Shown: positions 22,801-31,848 of the stretch, piece after piece
How the letters are laid out: every line of letters begins with the position of its first letter
Numbering within the stretch: position 1 is the stretch's first letter
Assembly (NCBI GenBank): GCA_009741485.1
Contig: VKON01002658.1
Span: 829,623-893,622 of the forward strand
Direction of reading: 5' to 3'
From: Malurus cyaneus samueli
Lineage: Eukaryota > Chordata > Aves > Passeriformes > Maluridae
Length of the DNA: 64,000 bases
Program-made: the position numbers and the translations under genes
The notes under the pieces: generated by a model
Seen by the model: the letters and a program-made list of their open reading frames with translations, nothing else
The model's database searches: none
Told to the model about the DNA's origin: nothing

Positions 22801-24788
22801 GTGGATCAGCCCCGAGGATCAGCTCTCCAACAACGAACCTGAGAGCATCCACTGCAGACCCACCCCTCAGCTGATGGCTTCATTTAAAAAACAATAACCA
22901 AATCCAGCGCAAATCGAGCCACCTGCAGGGCTGAGCTTTGCTTCGGGCCGGGCTCGGGGGAGCTGCCTGGGTCTCTTTTTTTGGGGATGTGGAGAGGAGG
23001 GGAGGGCGGGCGCTCCCCGGCTCCGTGCGCCGCTGCACGGCGGCTGCAGAGCAGGCGGACCCTGCGAGAGATCCCCAGCCCTGATTTGTTGTGATGAATG
23101 GAGCTCGGAAAGCTGCTCCTGCCAGGCAAAGCAGATATTTTATACCCTAACCGAATTTGAGTCCTTTTTACCAATAAATTTTTTTTGGATTGCGTTTAAC
23201 AGCCAGATAAACGCGGAGCTTATTTTATTGCAGTTGTGATTCTGGAGATCTGTATTCCATGTATTTCTATTGAACTTTGCATTAGGCACAGTAGATCTTC
23301 TCTGTCAACAAATAAATTAAGCTCGGAGCAAGGAGTGTTTTCTCGTTCATGTCACAGGTCAGTTTTGGCAGCGTGTTTTTGTTTTCCTGTGACAGCAGCA
23401 TCAAAATACAATACCTGTGAGGTTTCTGTGTCCTAAAACACTCCCTAAAGGAACAGGTCTTGTGCTGTTTCCCCTGCATTAATGTAGGGAAATCATCTTT
23501 GCTGTAAGTATTGCAGAAAAAAAAATCAAATTAATTATGCAGGTAGTTTTCCTGGTGTGCACAGAGTGACACAGAGATGGGCAGGAGGATGGACAAGGGG
23601 CCAGAAATGCTATTTCATTTTACCCCCAAAGTATTGGGGATCAACAATTTGGAACATCAGAAGGATATTTAAACATGCTTTTAAAACATCAGAAGGATTT
23701 TATCCATTAAATTTAATTAATGCCATGACTGAAGAATGGGCATGAAAAGGGAAAATTAAAATAGAAAATGAGTGTTTAAGCAGCTTGTTATTACTCTGAA
23801 AACATCATCTCTTTTTGAACCAGCTGATCTTTGCTCAAATCCTGACTGGATTTCCCTAATTTAGGAGTTTTCACCCTTTCAGATCCCTTTACCCTGCTGA
23901 GGTTTCTTACCCCTGTGGGGGTGGATTCAGGTGCTGCCTCCTGCAAATTCCCAGCAAATTCCCAGCAGGGACAAGCTGGGTTCAGCAGCACCAAAGCTGC
24001 TCTCACAGGCTGCACCTGCAGATTTGGCATCTTCCCTGCCTTCATGGGAGCTGAAATAATCCAAACTCTTCGTGCTGCTTAAAATGTGCCTTCACATTTC
24101 TTTTGGGGCTTATTGATGGGTCTGAATTCCCTGTGAAATGTTTGATGAAGGGAGGGGATGGATGATTTGAGTCTGGTGGAAACAAGTGTATGTAAGTTAG
24201 GGCTGCTAGGGGAAGCAAACAGCTTTCCAGAATCAGGGGAATCCCTGCTGGAATCGAAATTTATCTGAAAGTGGTGCTGCTTTGATTCTGTCATCTGTCT
24301 CAGTGACCATGAATGTGATTTGTATGTGCTGAGATTCCTAGAGTGGCAAAAAATGGAGAATAAAAAAACCACCAGGGGATTCCTTCTCTCTGAGAGGATT
24401 CCTTCTCCTCACCTGTGCTGTGAGAGGCAGCAGCAGCGTGGAGAATATTTATTTATCCATCAGCAGTGCTGCTGGGAGGCTCAGCACGACACACTCCCCT
24501 CCTTCCCCCTCCTGGTTTAGCACATGCTGGGCACAGGCATTCCCAACATGTGCATCACATCCAGGGAGAGCTACTGTGGGGATGGAGGAGCTACTGCACA
24601 TCCCAGGCTCTGTCAGCACCCTGCCCGGGCCAGGGCTGCAAGGCTCTGCATGAGGTTATTGCTGAGCCAAAGCAAAGCTGGCCAAAATCTAGGGGATTGC
24701 TGCTGCCAGCGTCCCAAATCCCCAGGGAAGGGAGTTCTGGGCACTCTGCTCTTGGATCCAGCACCCTGAGGGGCTGCATAGAGCCCTG
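19860..24788. other. Unique non-coding sequence, one octamer-bearing block and one CpG-rich patch
   Basis: The block at about 20,556-20,720 is AT-rich and contains a palindromic POU-type ATTTGCAAAT (20,644-20,653). A CpG-rich patch of about 130 bases (22,940-23,070) with GGGCGGGCGC lies in otherwise CpG-poor sequence. The longest frame (156 codons, minus strand, 19,871-20,341) has overlapping rivals on the other strand and no domain. T or A runs of 10-12 occur at about 21,281 and 22,707. Confidence 0.45.
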
Positions 24789-24991
24789 CAGTTGGATATT
24801 TCACCTTTCAGCTGAATATTTCACCCTTCAGCTGGACATTTCAACCCTTACAGCTGGATATTTCAACCCTACAGTGGACATTTCACCCTTCAGCTGGACA
24901 TTTCCCCTCTACAGTGGACATTTCCCCCCTTCAGCTGGACATTTCCCCCCTTCAGCTGGACATTTCACCCTTCAGCTGGACATTCATCCCC
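24789..24991. repeat. Minisatellite, about 20-bp unit, ten copies
   Basis: Ten imperfect copies of a 19-22-base unit beginning CAGCTGGACATTTC and ending in a C/T-rich spacer. Units differ by GGATATT/GGACATT and by loss of two bases (CAGTGG for CAGCTGG). Each full unit contains the E-box CAGCTG. A plus-strand frame of 210 codons runs through it as a by-product. Confidence 0.95.
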
Positions 24992-26370
24992 TTCCCTCTT
25001 CTACTCCTCTGTACGTGAAGAGAATAAAAAATGCTGAACTGAAAGAGAAAAAAAATGAGCTCAGATCTTGGAGACATTTTAATAAGCATCTAACTTAAGT
25101 TGCAAGTGGTTTTAAGTCTGTGAAGCTGCTCTTATGCTTAATAATAAACATCTGTGTGTTTTTTTCAACCCGAAGATTTCAGACAGGCCAATGTCTGAGG
25201 AGCTCACGGCTCAGTGTAGATGATTTAAAGCTCAGGTCAGTACTAATGCACAGAACACTTGGGGAAGCAAAAACAAAAAACGTCCAAGGAAACAGAGTGT
25301 TTCAGGGATGACATTAACAGTCCTGAGCAGGATATGTATCTGTGCTTGCATATTCTATAGAAGTGTTTAAAAAAAAATCAGTTCAGACACGGCAAATCCA
25401 GTATTTAAGTGTATTTTGTGCTAATTCTTTCAAAAGAAGCCTACATTCCAGCATGTCTTCATTCAGTAATTTAATTGGGATGTAGGTCTTTGAGCTAGTG
25501 GCTGATTAGAAAACATGACCTGCTTGAGAGATCAAGAAGGTAAATTGATAAATGTTGTAGCAAAGGTTAGTAATGTGTGAGAGAGTAGAAGCTGCTCTGG
25601 GCTTTGAATCACTGATCAAGGTCAGCTGCAGTTCATTAAAACCTTTAGAGATTTAGATTTGCTGTAAATATACCCACATACCATAGGTTATCTTGTAAAT
25701 CCTGCACGCTGTTGGGCACTAAGATTGCACATTCTGGCTGAGGGCTGATGGTGCTGCATTTACACCGAGCTGCAGGGCCAAAGTTCAGATATTTCAATTA
25801 GAAAAGCAGGATGGAGCGGGGTGATGAGACTCCTCCCGTGTCTTCACGCCCCCACACTTTGTATTTAATCTTTTAAGGCACACCTGGGTCTGTGCCCGTG
25901 CTGTCCTTTAGGTTAAAGAGTTTTTCATTCTCTGGAAGGAAAAGCTTGTCCTGGCTCCCAGCTGGAATGGGAAGGATCCTTGCTGCTCTCACCTTTATCA
26001 GAGCCAGGGGCTCTGTTCCACTCCTCAGGCTGCTCGGGATCCCTCTCAAGTTCCCAGCTGGAGCAGGGGTGTTCCATGTGTTTGAGGGGACATCGCACTG
26101 CTGAGCTGAGCAGGACAAAATTCCTGTGTCCTGCTGTGCCAGCCAATGTCCCATCGCTGTCCTTGGGCTGTGCCCAGCCCCTCCAGCCCCTGCATTCCTG
26201 CCCTTGCACTCTGCTAATCCATCTTTTGGTGCTTTTAGTCCTCAGGAACCTCCCTCTCTTCTGGAAGGTCCATTCTTGAAGGCCATGAACAGGTTTTGTT
26301 CATACCCTGTTTGGCCAGCGTGGCCCGTTGGTCTCTTCCAGTGCATCCTGACTTTGCCAGAGCTCATTTG
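24992..26370. other. Unique non-coding sequence
   Basis: No gene was recognised. At about 25,755-25,785 a short stretch (ATTTACACCGAGCTGCAGGG) resembles the palindromic ancient amniote repeats noted at 28.1 kb, but it is too short to call. Frames at 25.87-26.28 kb on both strands are mutual shadows. Confidence 0.45.
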
Positions 26371-26800
26371 GATGCTGTCACCTGCTTGGTGTCACTGCCC
26401 TGTCTGGTTTCACCCCTTGTCTGGTGTCACTGCCCTGTTTGGTGTCTCTCACCTGCTTGGTGTCACTGCCTTGCCTGGTGTCACCCCCGTTTGGTGTCAT
26501 TGCCCTGTTTGGTGTCTCTCCCATGTTTGGTGTCACCCCCTTTTCTGGTGTCACTGCCTTGTTTGGTGTCTCTCCCCGGCCTGGTGTCACCCCCTTTTCT
26601 GGTGTCACTTCCCTGTTTGATGTCACTCTCCTGTCTGGTGTCTCTCCCCTGTTTGGTGTCNNNNCCCTGCCTGGTGTCACTCCCCTGTCCGGTGTCTCTC
26701 CCCTATTTGATGTCACTCCCCTATTTTGTGTCACCCCCCTGTCTGATGTCACTCCCCTGCCTGGTGCCACTGCCCTGTTTGGTGTCACCCCCCTGTCCCT
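26371..26800. repeat. Minisatellite, 18-bp unit, containing a 4-N gap
   Basis: About 23 copies of an 18-base unit of the type GGTGTCACTGCCCTGTTT, alternating with GGTGTCTCTCCCCTGTTT. Since 18 is a multiple of three, several frames stay open across it (up to 262 codons plus and 196 codons minus), giving repeats of Leu-Val-Ser-Leu-Pro-Cys. Four N at 26,661-26,664 mark an unresolved join, so the true copy number is unknown. Confidence 0.96.
26661..26664. other. Assembly gap (4 N)
   Basis: Four undefined bases inside the 18-bp minisatellite. A gap this small in a tandem array usually means the assembler could not decide the register or number of repeat units. Confidence 0.99.
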
Positions 26801-28129
26801 GCCTACACCACCCCAATTCCATTCCAGCCCCTCCTCCCTCTCTTGAAGAGCTCCTGTACTGCTCCCATGTTCCTGGAACTCATTTTGGCCAGCGCTGCTC
26901 TTGTCCCTCGCAGCTTTGGGGACCTTGCAGCAGCACTTGGGCATTTCATTGTCCATTCCCAGTCCCAAACCAGTCAGACCTGTGTCACCAGTCAGAACTG
27001 TGTCACAGGGCTGTCAGAACAGCTGTGTCCATCGTGTCCCATCCAAACACCAGCTCTGCACTCATCCACAGCCTGACTTCATGAAGCAAATGTCACAGTT
27101 TTATGTGCACTTCACGGGGTTGTACTGCTGAGGGAAATGCATTTGCAGGTATCCTGGGAAGAGCAGGGAAATGTTCTTTAAAATTTGACCAAATACCTCT
27201 CCACGAGCTTATTCCTGGCTCAATTCTGTTGCCATGAGGTTTAAGTGATGTTAAATCTACTAAAAAAAGTGCCGAACAGAAATACTTTGAAAGTACTTTT
27301 CTTGAAGCATAACTGTGAATCACTTTGAGCTTAATGGTTTTTTTAAAAAAAATCTAGAACAAAAGAGTTTTTTCCCTACAACAGCTGTGCACTTTTATTA
27401 AAAATTTAAAGAAATCTTATGTGTCTAATCCTTTGAGCGGATGTGTAATTACTTGGCTTGGGCTCTTACACATGGATAACCTAGCTGTACTGTGAGACAA
27501 GATTCTTATGTTTAATTTAAAGAATCATGGGTGTGCTTTGGAGATTATCAACACCAAGCCTCATAAAGGAACACAAACCCAGAACAACTCTCCTACATTA
27601 TCATTTGTTATACAGATGTTACAAACCATCTGACGAGCAGATAGCACAGTGTGCAATAGATTAGCAAATGATAGCAGGGGATGGAGAATAAAAAATAGGG
27701 AAAAATGGCTTTTTGGGGAGTTTTCACTTGCCCAACGTTTAGCTTTTCCTCCTGTGGTTGGTGTTTGTATTTAATATGCATTTGCTTTAGGTGAACCTGT
27801 TGCTTTTGTAGTTTTTTGAGGGGGTTATCACCTGCTTTGAGTGGTGATTTCAGCAGAAGCTGAGTCTGCCCTGGGTGTAAATGCAGCTGCATGAAAAGGA
27901 GTTTTGTGTCTGTCACAATGTCACTGCCACAGGTTAGAGGCTTTAAAAATTCATGTATTTTAGAGGTCCAAGAAAAACGAGCATCCATGAGCAGTTAAAC
28001 CCCAGCTCATTTTGCTTTAGGTGGTTTTATCAGGATCCATACATGAGGTACTTTTATCAGAATATGATTCATTATGTAAAATGGCAAAGAATTAGCCCAC
28101 ATCTGAAATGAATTATAATCTCCTTCAAT
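26801..28129. other. Unique non-coding sequence
   Basis: I see nothing firmly recognisable. A stretch near 27,523-27,565 weakly resembles an antisense CR1 tail but is too diverged to call. The longest frame is 126 codons on the minus strand (27,608-27,988), without a domain. Confidence 0.45.
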
Positions 28130-28225
28130 CAAGTTTGAGGTATCAGTCAAAATCACCCCTAATGTGAGCAGGTACAACTCCATTGAAGTCAAGTCTGCTT
28201 ACAATCAAGCTGATTTTAGCCAAGG
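28130..28225. mobile_element. Probable remnant of an ancient amniote palindromic repeat
   Basis: The stretch containing CTCCATTGAAGTCAAG (about 28,180-28,195), followed by a GATTTTAGCCAAGG-type end, closely matches in word order an old non-autonomous repeat. That repeat is abundant in turtle and crocodilian genomes and is built around CTCCATTGAAGTCAATGGAG and an end reading like GGATCTGGCC. I recall the general pattern rather than a catalogued name. Only about half of the palindrome seems to survive here. Confidence 0.35.
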
Positions 28226-28689
28226 GACATTTTTTCCTTATTTTCTTTCTTTTTCTTCCCTTCCCCCCACCCTTAGTAATCTCCTTTATATTAGTTGCAT
28301 TTTGTTTTTGTTACATTTGGTTGTAGTCACTTGGGGAGGACAAACACATACCACACAATTTTCTTCCCTGGAAATCACGCGTGCACATTATTTTCAAAAA
28401 TCTGTATTACAAAGTCTTTTATCCTTTTATTAGTTTAGTACTTAAGCCCTAGACATAAGAAAGAAGCCTATCAGTGGAAATCAATTGAAATGCAGTTAGA
28501 TACAGATCTGATGTACTGGGCAAGGAGGCTTAGACACGGCACAATAAAATCAATTAAAGCCTTTCCAGCCCCATAGAGCTTTACCCATCCAATCACTTTT
28601 CACACGTTCCCTCCATTAGTTTTGCAAGAGGGTTTTTTATTTTTTAATATGAATTATGATGAATGAGATCCTTGTTATGAATATATAGA
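28226..28689. other. AT-rich non-coding sequence
   Basis: No gene or clear repeat. The last 250 bases (28,440-28,689) are motif-dense and free of simple repeats, and merge into the conserved-looking block that follows. Confidence 0.4.
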
Positions 28690-28790
28690 TGGGTCATTAC
28701 CCTACACAGCCCAGACTGGGCTAGTGCTTAGTGATTAAGGCTTTTTGCTGCTACTGTCAATAAAGTTCAAATCCATCCGCCTCAATCTAT
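28690..28790 (+). mobile_element. Possible tRNA-derived SINE remnant (MIR/LF-SINE type)
   Basis: A TTAGTGATTAAGG word (about 28,728-28,740) resembles the A-box region of tRNA-derived SINEs. About 25 bases later AGTTCAAATCC (about 28,764-28,774) differs by only a few bases from a B box, GGTTCGAATCC. Order and spacing fit an internal RNA polymerase III promoter of a very old SINE. The element body beyond the B box is not recognisable, so the family cannot be named. Confidence 0.3.
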
Positions 28791-28920
28791 GATAGGGAAG
28801 CTGCAGCCATTGTTGTCTAATTCACTTAACAATGTTTTAATTGTGATTTGGGTTTGTTCGTCACAATAATTTACATAAACCCTTTTGTATTTGTTAATAA
28901 TTTGGATTAGTCATCAAGCT
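28791..28920. promoter_or_regulatory. Candidate conserved non-coding element
   Basis: The block includes CCATTGTTG and AACAATG (SOX-type, in opposite orientation, about 28,807-28,836), several TAAT homeodomain cores and a FOX-like TTGTTAATAA. It is free of low-complexity runs. Its 3' part (28,850-28,906) has a second copy at 30,405-30,461. Enhancer function is inferred from motif clustering alone. Confidence 0.35.
28850..28906 (+). repeat. 57-bp duplicated segment, copy 1
   Basis: This begins GGGTTTGTTCGTCAC and ends TTAATAATTTGGA. It matches 30,405-30,461 in the same orientation at 55 of 57 positions with no gaps. It lies inside the conserved-looking block, which suggests that this is the original copy. 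Confidence 0.95.
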
Positions 28921-30404
28921 TAAGGAATGTAACAGATCAAATAAACAAAAGGGAAATAATAATATATTAAAAAAAAAAAAAAGAGCACCAGGCCTACCCA
29001 GACAGATGTGAAGAGCAGATTAACAACTAGTTGTGTACGATGCCAAAAAATGAAATATTTTGGATTGAGAAAGTAAATATGTACAAAGTGCAGGTTGGAT
29101 CCTGGGGCAGAGGTGGAACACCTTACTCCCAAAGCTCTTTTCCTCTTCTGGGAGTGGATGACTTGGCCAAATTTGAATTTAAACTTTAAATATCAGCCAA
29201 GCCAGGGACAAGTGGCCAGACTGCTCTGGTATATGAATGTTTATGCAAATGAAGATGCAATAAAACAAGGCTCCTTCAAAAATCTGCCCCAGTAAATTAG
29301 CGGAAAATGCACCGCCATAAACAGCTGTTGCATTTTAATCAAGCATCTGTAGAGTATATTTTGCTTTGTGTTACAAACAAAACAAAACAAAAAACACCCA
29401 GATTGCAGCAACCTCATTTTATATTCAGAAATTAACCCGTTCTGCACTGCTCCAAAAGAGGAATTCCCAGGTCACAGCTTTGATGCACCGAGGGGGCAGA
29501 AGGATGTTGAACTCATTGATTTTCAGGTTACCTGGTTTCATTTCAAAAGCAACCTTTGTGACTGGAAGAATCATTATAAATGTTCCTTGCCTGTAATTTT
29601 TGGGAGGTTTTTGTCATGTGATCTCATCGTTTGAAACCCAATTTATCCTGAAAGTGCTCCAAATAGATTTAAAGCGTGTCTCTTCTGTACTCCCAACTTG
29701 GCACAAATTAAAATTAATCTCTCAAAACTGTTCATCTCTCGGGACCGGTGAGAAAACATCCTTTTAATGAAGGCAGTAGGAAATGGTGCATCTTGGTTTC
29801 CAAAGAGTTAATAAACACCCCGAGCTGTGCTGATCTTGTAGCTTTAGTGAGCCTTAATCTGTAAGCTTGATTACCTCCTAACCCTCAGTCGCCTGCCTCC
29901 CTCCCAACGCAGCGGGAGTTTTACGGCAGCATTAGTGGCATTTTGCCCAGCTCTGGCTTTAGGGAAATCATTCAGTGAGAAAGAAAAGCAGAAGGACTGG
30001 ATCTGTCTGCTGCTGCGAGGTCATTAACGCACGGCCCGGCCGGGCGGCGCTGCCAGTGCCACCGCCACCCAACGGGTACTGCCACCCCAAAAAACCCAAA
30101 ATCCCACCGTCCAGGAGAGCCTTGTTTGCCTGCAATCAGCTCCACAGACGTGGCCATCAGCTTTATGGTCCTTCTTGGTCCTTCTCAGAGCAATATTCCC
30201 CCAGATTTATGTGCTCCGGGCTCTTTGCGCACACCGAGGCAGACAGGAATATTTAGTGGGGTTTGCTCTCACTGCAGGAAAAACTCACAAATGGGAATAA
30301 CTCTTCCCCATCCCACCAGCTGGATGTCCTTTATTTATAACACTGGTCAAGGTGAGGATCTGCCTGGTGCTGCCCTGCTCCTGAGGAGTTCTTCCTGCAC
30401 TGGC
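28907..30404. other. Non-coding interval, one CpG-rich patch
   Basis: An A run of about 13 lies at 28,970-28,982. An exact octamer ATGCAAAT lies at 29,243-29,250. A CpG-rich patch lies at about 30,025-30,075 (GGCCCGGCCGGGCGGCGC). Frames near 29.97-30.45 kb run through this patch on both strands and show no domain. Confidence 0.45.
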
Positions 30405-30461
30405 GGGTTTGTTCGTCACAATAATTTACATAAACCCCTTTGTATTGGTTAATAATTTGGA
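30405..30461 (+). repeat. 57-bp duplicated segment, copy 2
   Basis: Second copy of 28,850-28,906, with two substitutions (T to C at the C/T run, T to G in TTTGTT). Flanks do not match those of copy 1. A short tandem repeat of the word GGAGGTTTCC (about 30,459-30,483) follows directly, which may mark the insertion junction. Confidence 0.95.
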
Positions 30462-31520
30462 GGTTTCCAAATGGGAGGTTTCCAGAAGTGTCTCTGGTTC
30501 TACCTGGTCACCAAAATGTGAGATCTGAAATCTGTCAGGGGTTCTGTGTTTTCAGCAGCTAATTTAGTCCGTGAGTGTAGACACCATCCCATCTAAAATC
30601 TAGTGCATCACTCTGATCCTGGGTGTGTGGTAAAGGGACAAATTGATCTGAAATTTAACCTACAAAGACTCCAACTCTTTTTGGGCTCAGATCTGTTGTC
30701 TGTGACTCCTGAACAGCAGAAGCAGAGGATGACGTGCACCTTCCCCTCCACATCTCCAGTGGCTGTTCAGCAATGGTTTTGGGCTCCCCAATGTGCATCA
30801 GTGCTTCTGACAACATCTTGGCTTAGAAACCAAAACCCAAATTTTATAAACTCAGATTCTGGTTTTTGAAGAGAAGCTGTTTGTGTTGGTAACCTGTTGT
30901 TGGCTGCAAGGGTCTCTGGGCAGTTTGAGGACACCTTGGCAGTGAGAGAAGACCCATTTAGAGCCCTCATTCCTCTGGAATTTGGGGCTGTCATTGCTGC
31001 AGATGTGTCTTCCATGCTTTGTTCTCAGTGGGAATTCAGACAAACCCCTCGGGTGCTCCCTGACAGGTTCAGGAGGAACTTCCCAACTGCTTGGTCAAGG
31101 GCACACCTCATCATCCTCACCTCCCTGGTGACAGAGCATCTTGCCTGTGGGCTTTAGCTGCCTTATTGGTCGTGTTTATTTAATAAAAGTCCAGCTTTGC
31201 AGCAGTTTTGAAACAGCAGGCATGTATTTATCCTCACTACAGCGTGCTGTCAACGAGTATTTCCTTAAAAAGATCCTCATTGTAGCACCCCCTCCTGTGG
31301 CATCGTCTGCACACCGCTCCTGTTACACAATGAGGTCGAGAGCAAGGGCCAAAAAGTGCTGAGGGAACAATCCTGCAAATACATGATCACCTATTTCTCC
31401 TTGAAATGCTGTCTTTGGTTAATAGTGCTTTACTGAGAGTGTTGATTCTCCCCACCATGGCACCATGTGTTGTGCTGCTCCTCATCAAATCTGCTTTATT
31501 TTCCTTGAACTTGAGGAAAT
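30462..31520. other. Unique non-coding sequence
   Basis: No gene or known repeat was recognised. Frames up to 108 codons are scattered on both strands and overlap one another. Confidence 0.5.
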
Positions 31521-31611
31521 TTTTCTCCTCTCACCCCGTGGTGCAGGAGAGGGTGAGGATGGAAAACTTTCTCCTCTCACCCTGGGGAGAGGGTGAGGAT
31601 GGAAAACTTTT
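31521..31611. repeat. Two-copy tandem duplication, 40-46 bp
   Basis: CTCCTCTCACCC (first at 31,525, then at 31,571) and GAGAGGGTGAGGATGGAAAAC (first at about 31,547, then at 31,587) each occur twice. The period shrinks from 46 to 40 because six bases (part of GTGGTGCA) are missing in the second unit. Confidence 0.9.
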
Positions 31612-31756
31612 CTACCTGATCTAGAAACAAATGCTCTCATTAAATTCACAGAATTTCCTTTCCATTCTTGGGAATAGGAGTGTGTGTTTGAATTAAGCCC
31701 TGAAGCTGTTGCTTTTTGTTTTACTTTTAACCCCTTTGCTATATTAAAATCTACCC

Positions 31757-31848
31757 AGGTATTCCAGTATATTCCAGGGTATTCCAGGATATTCCAGGAT
31801 ACTACAGGGTATTCCAGGATATTCCAGGGTATTCCAGGGTGTTCCAGG
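31757..31848. repeat. 10-bp tandem repeat
   Basis: About nine copies of a ten-base unit alternating ATTCCAGGGT and ATTCCAGGAT, with one variant (ACTACAGGGT). The period is close to one helical turn, so the same DNA face repeats. It yields a repeating Tyr-Ser-Arg-Ile-Phe-Gln pattern in a short plus-strand frame. Confidence 0.95.

Noticed and set aside
25755..25785. Third ancient palindromic repeat
   Set aside because: The match is only about 20 bases long and lacks a second arm.
26296..27084. 262-codon plus-strand and 196-codon minus-strand frames
   Set aside because: They arise from the 18-bp minisatellite, which keeps frames open, and they cross an N gap. No domain on either side.
27523..27565. 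Antisense CR1 tail
   Set aside because: Only a few words resemble CR1, with order and spacing not preserved.
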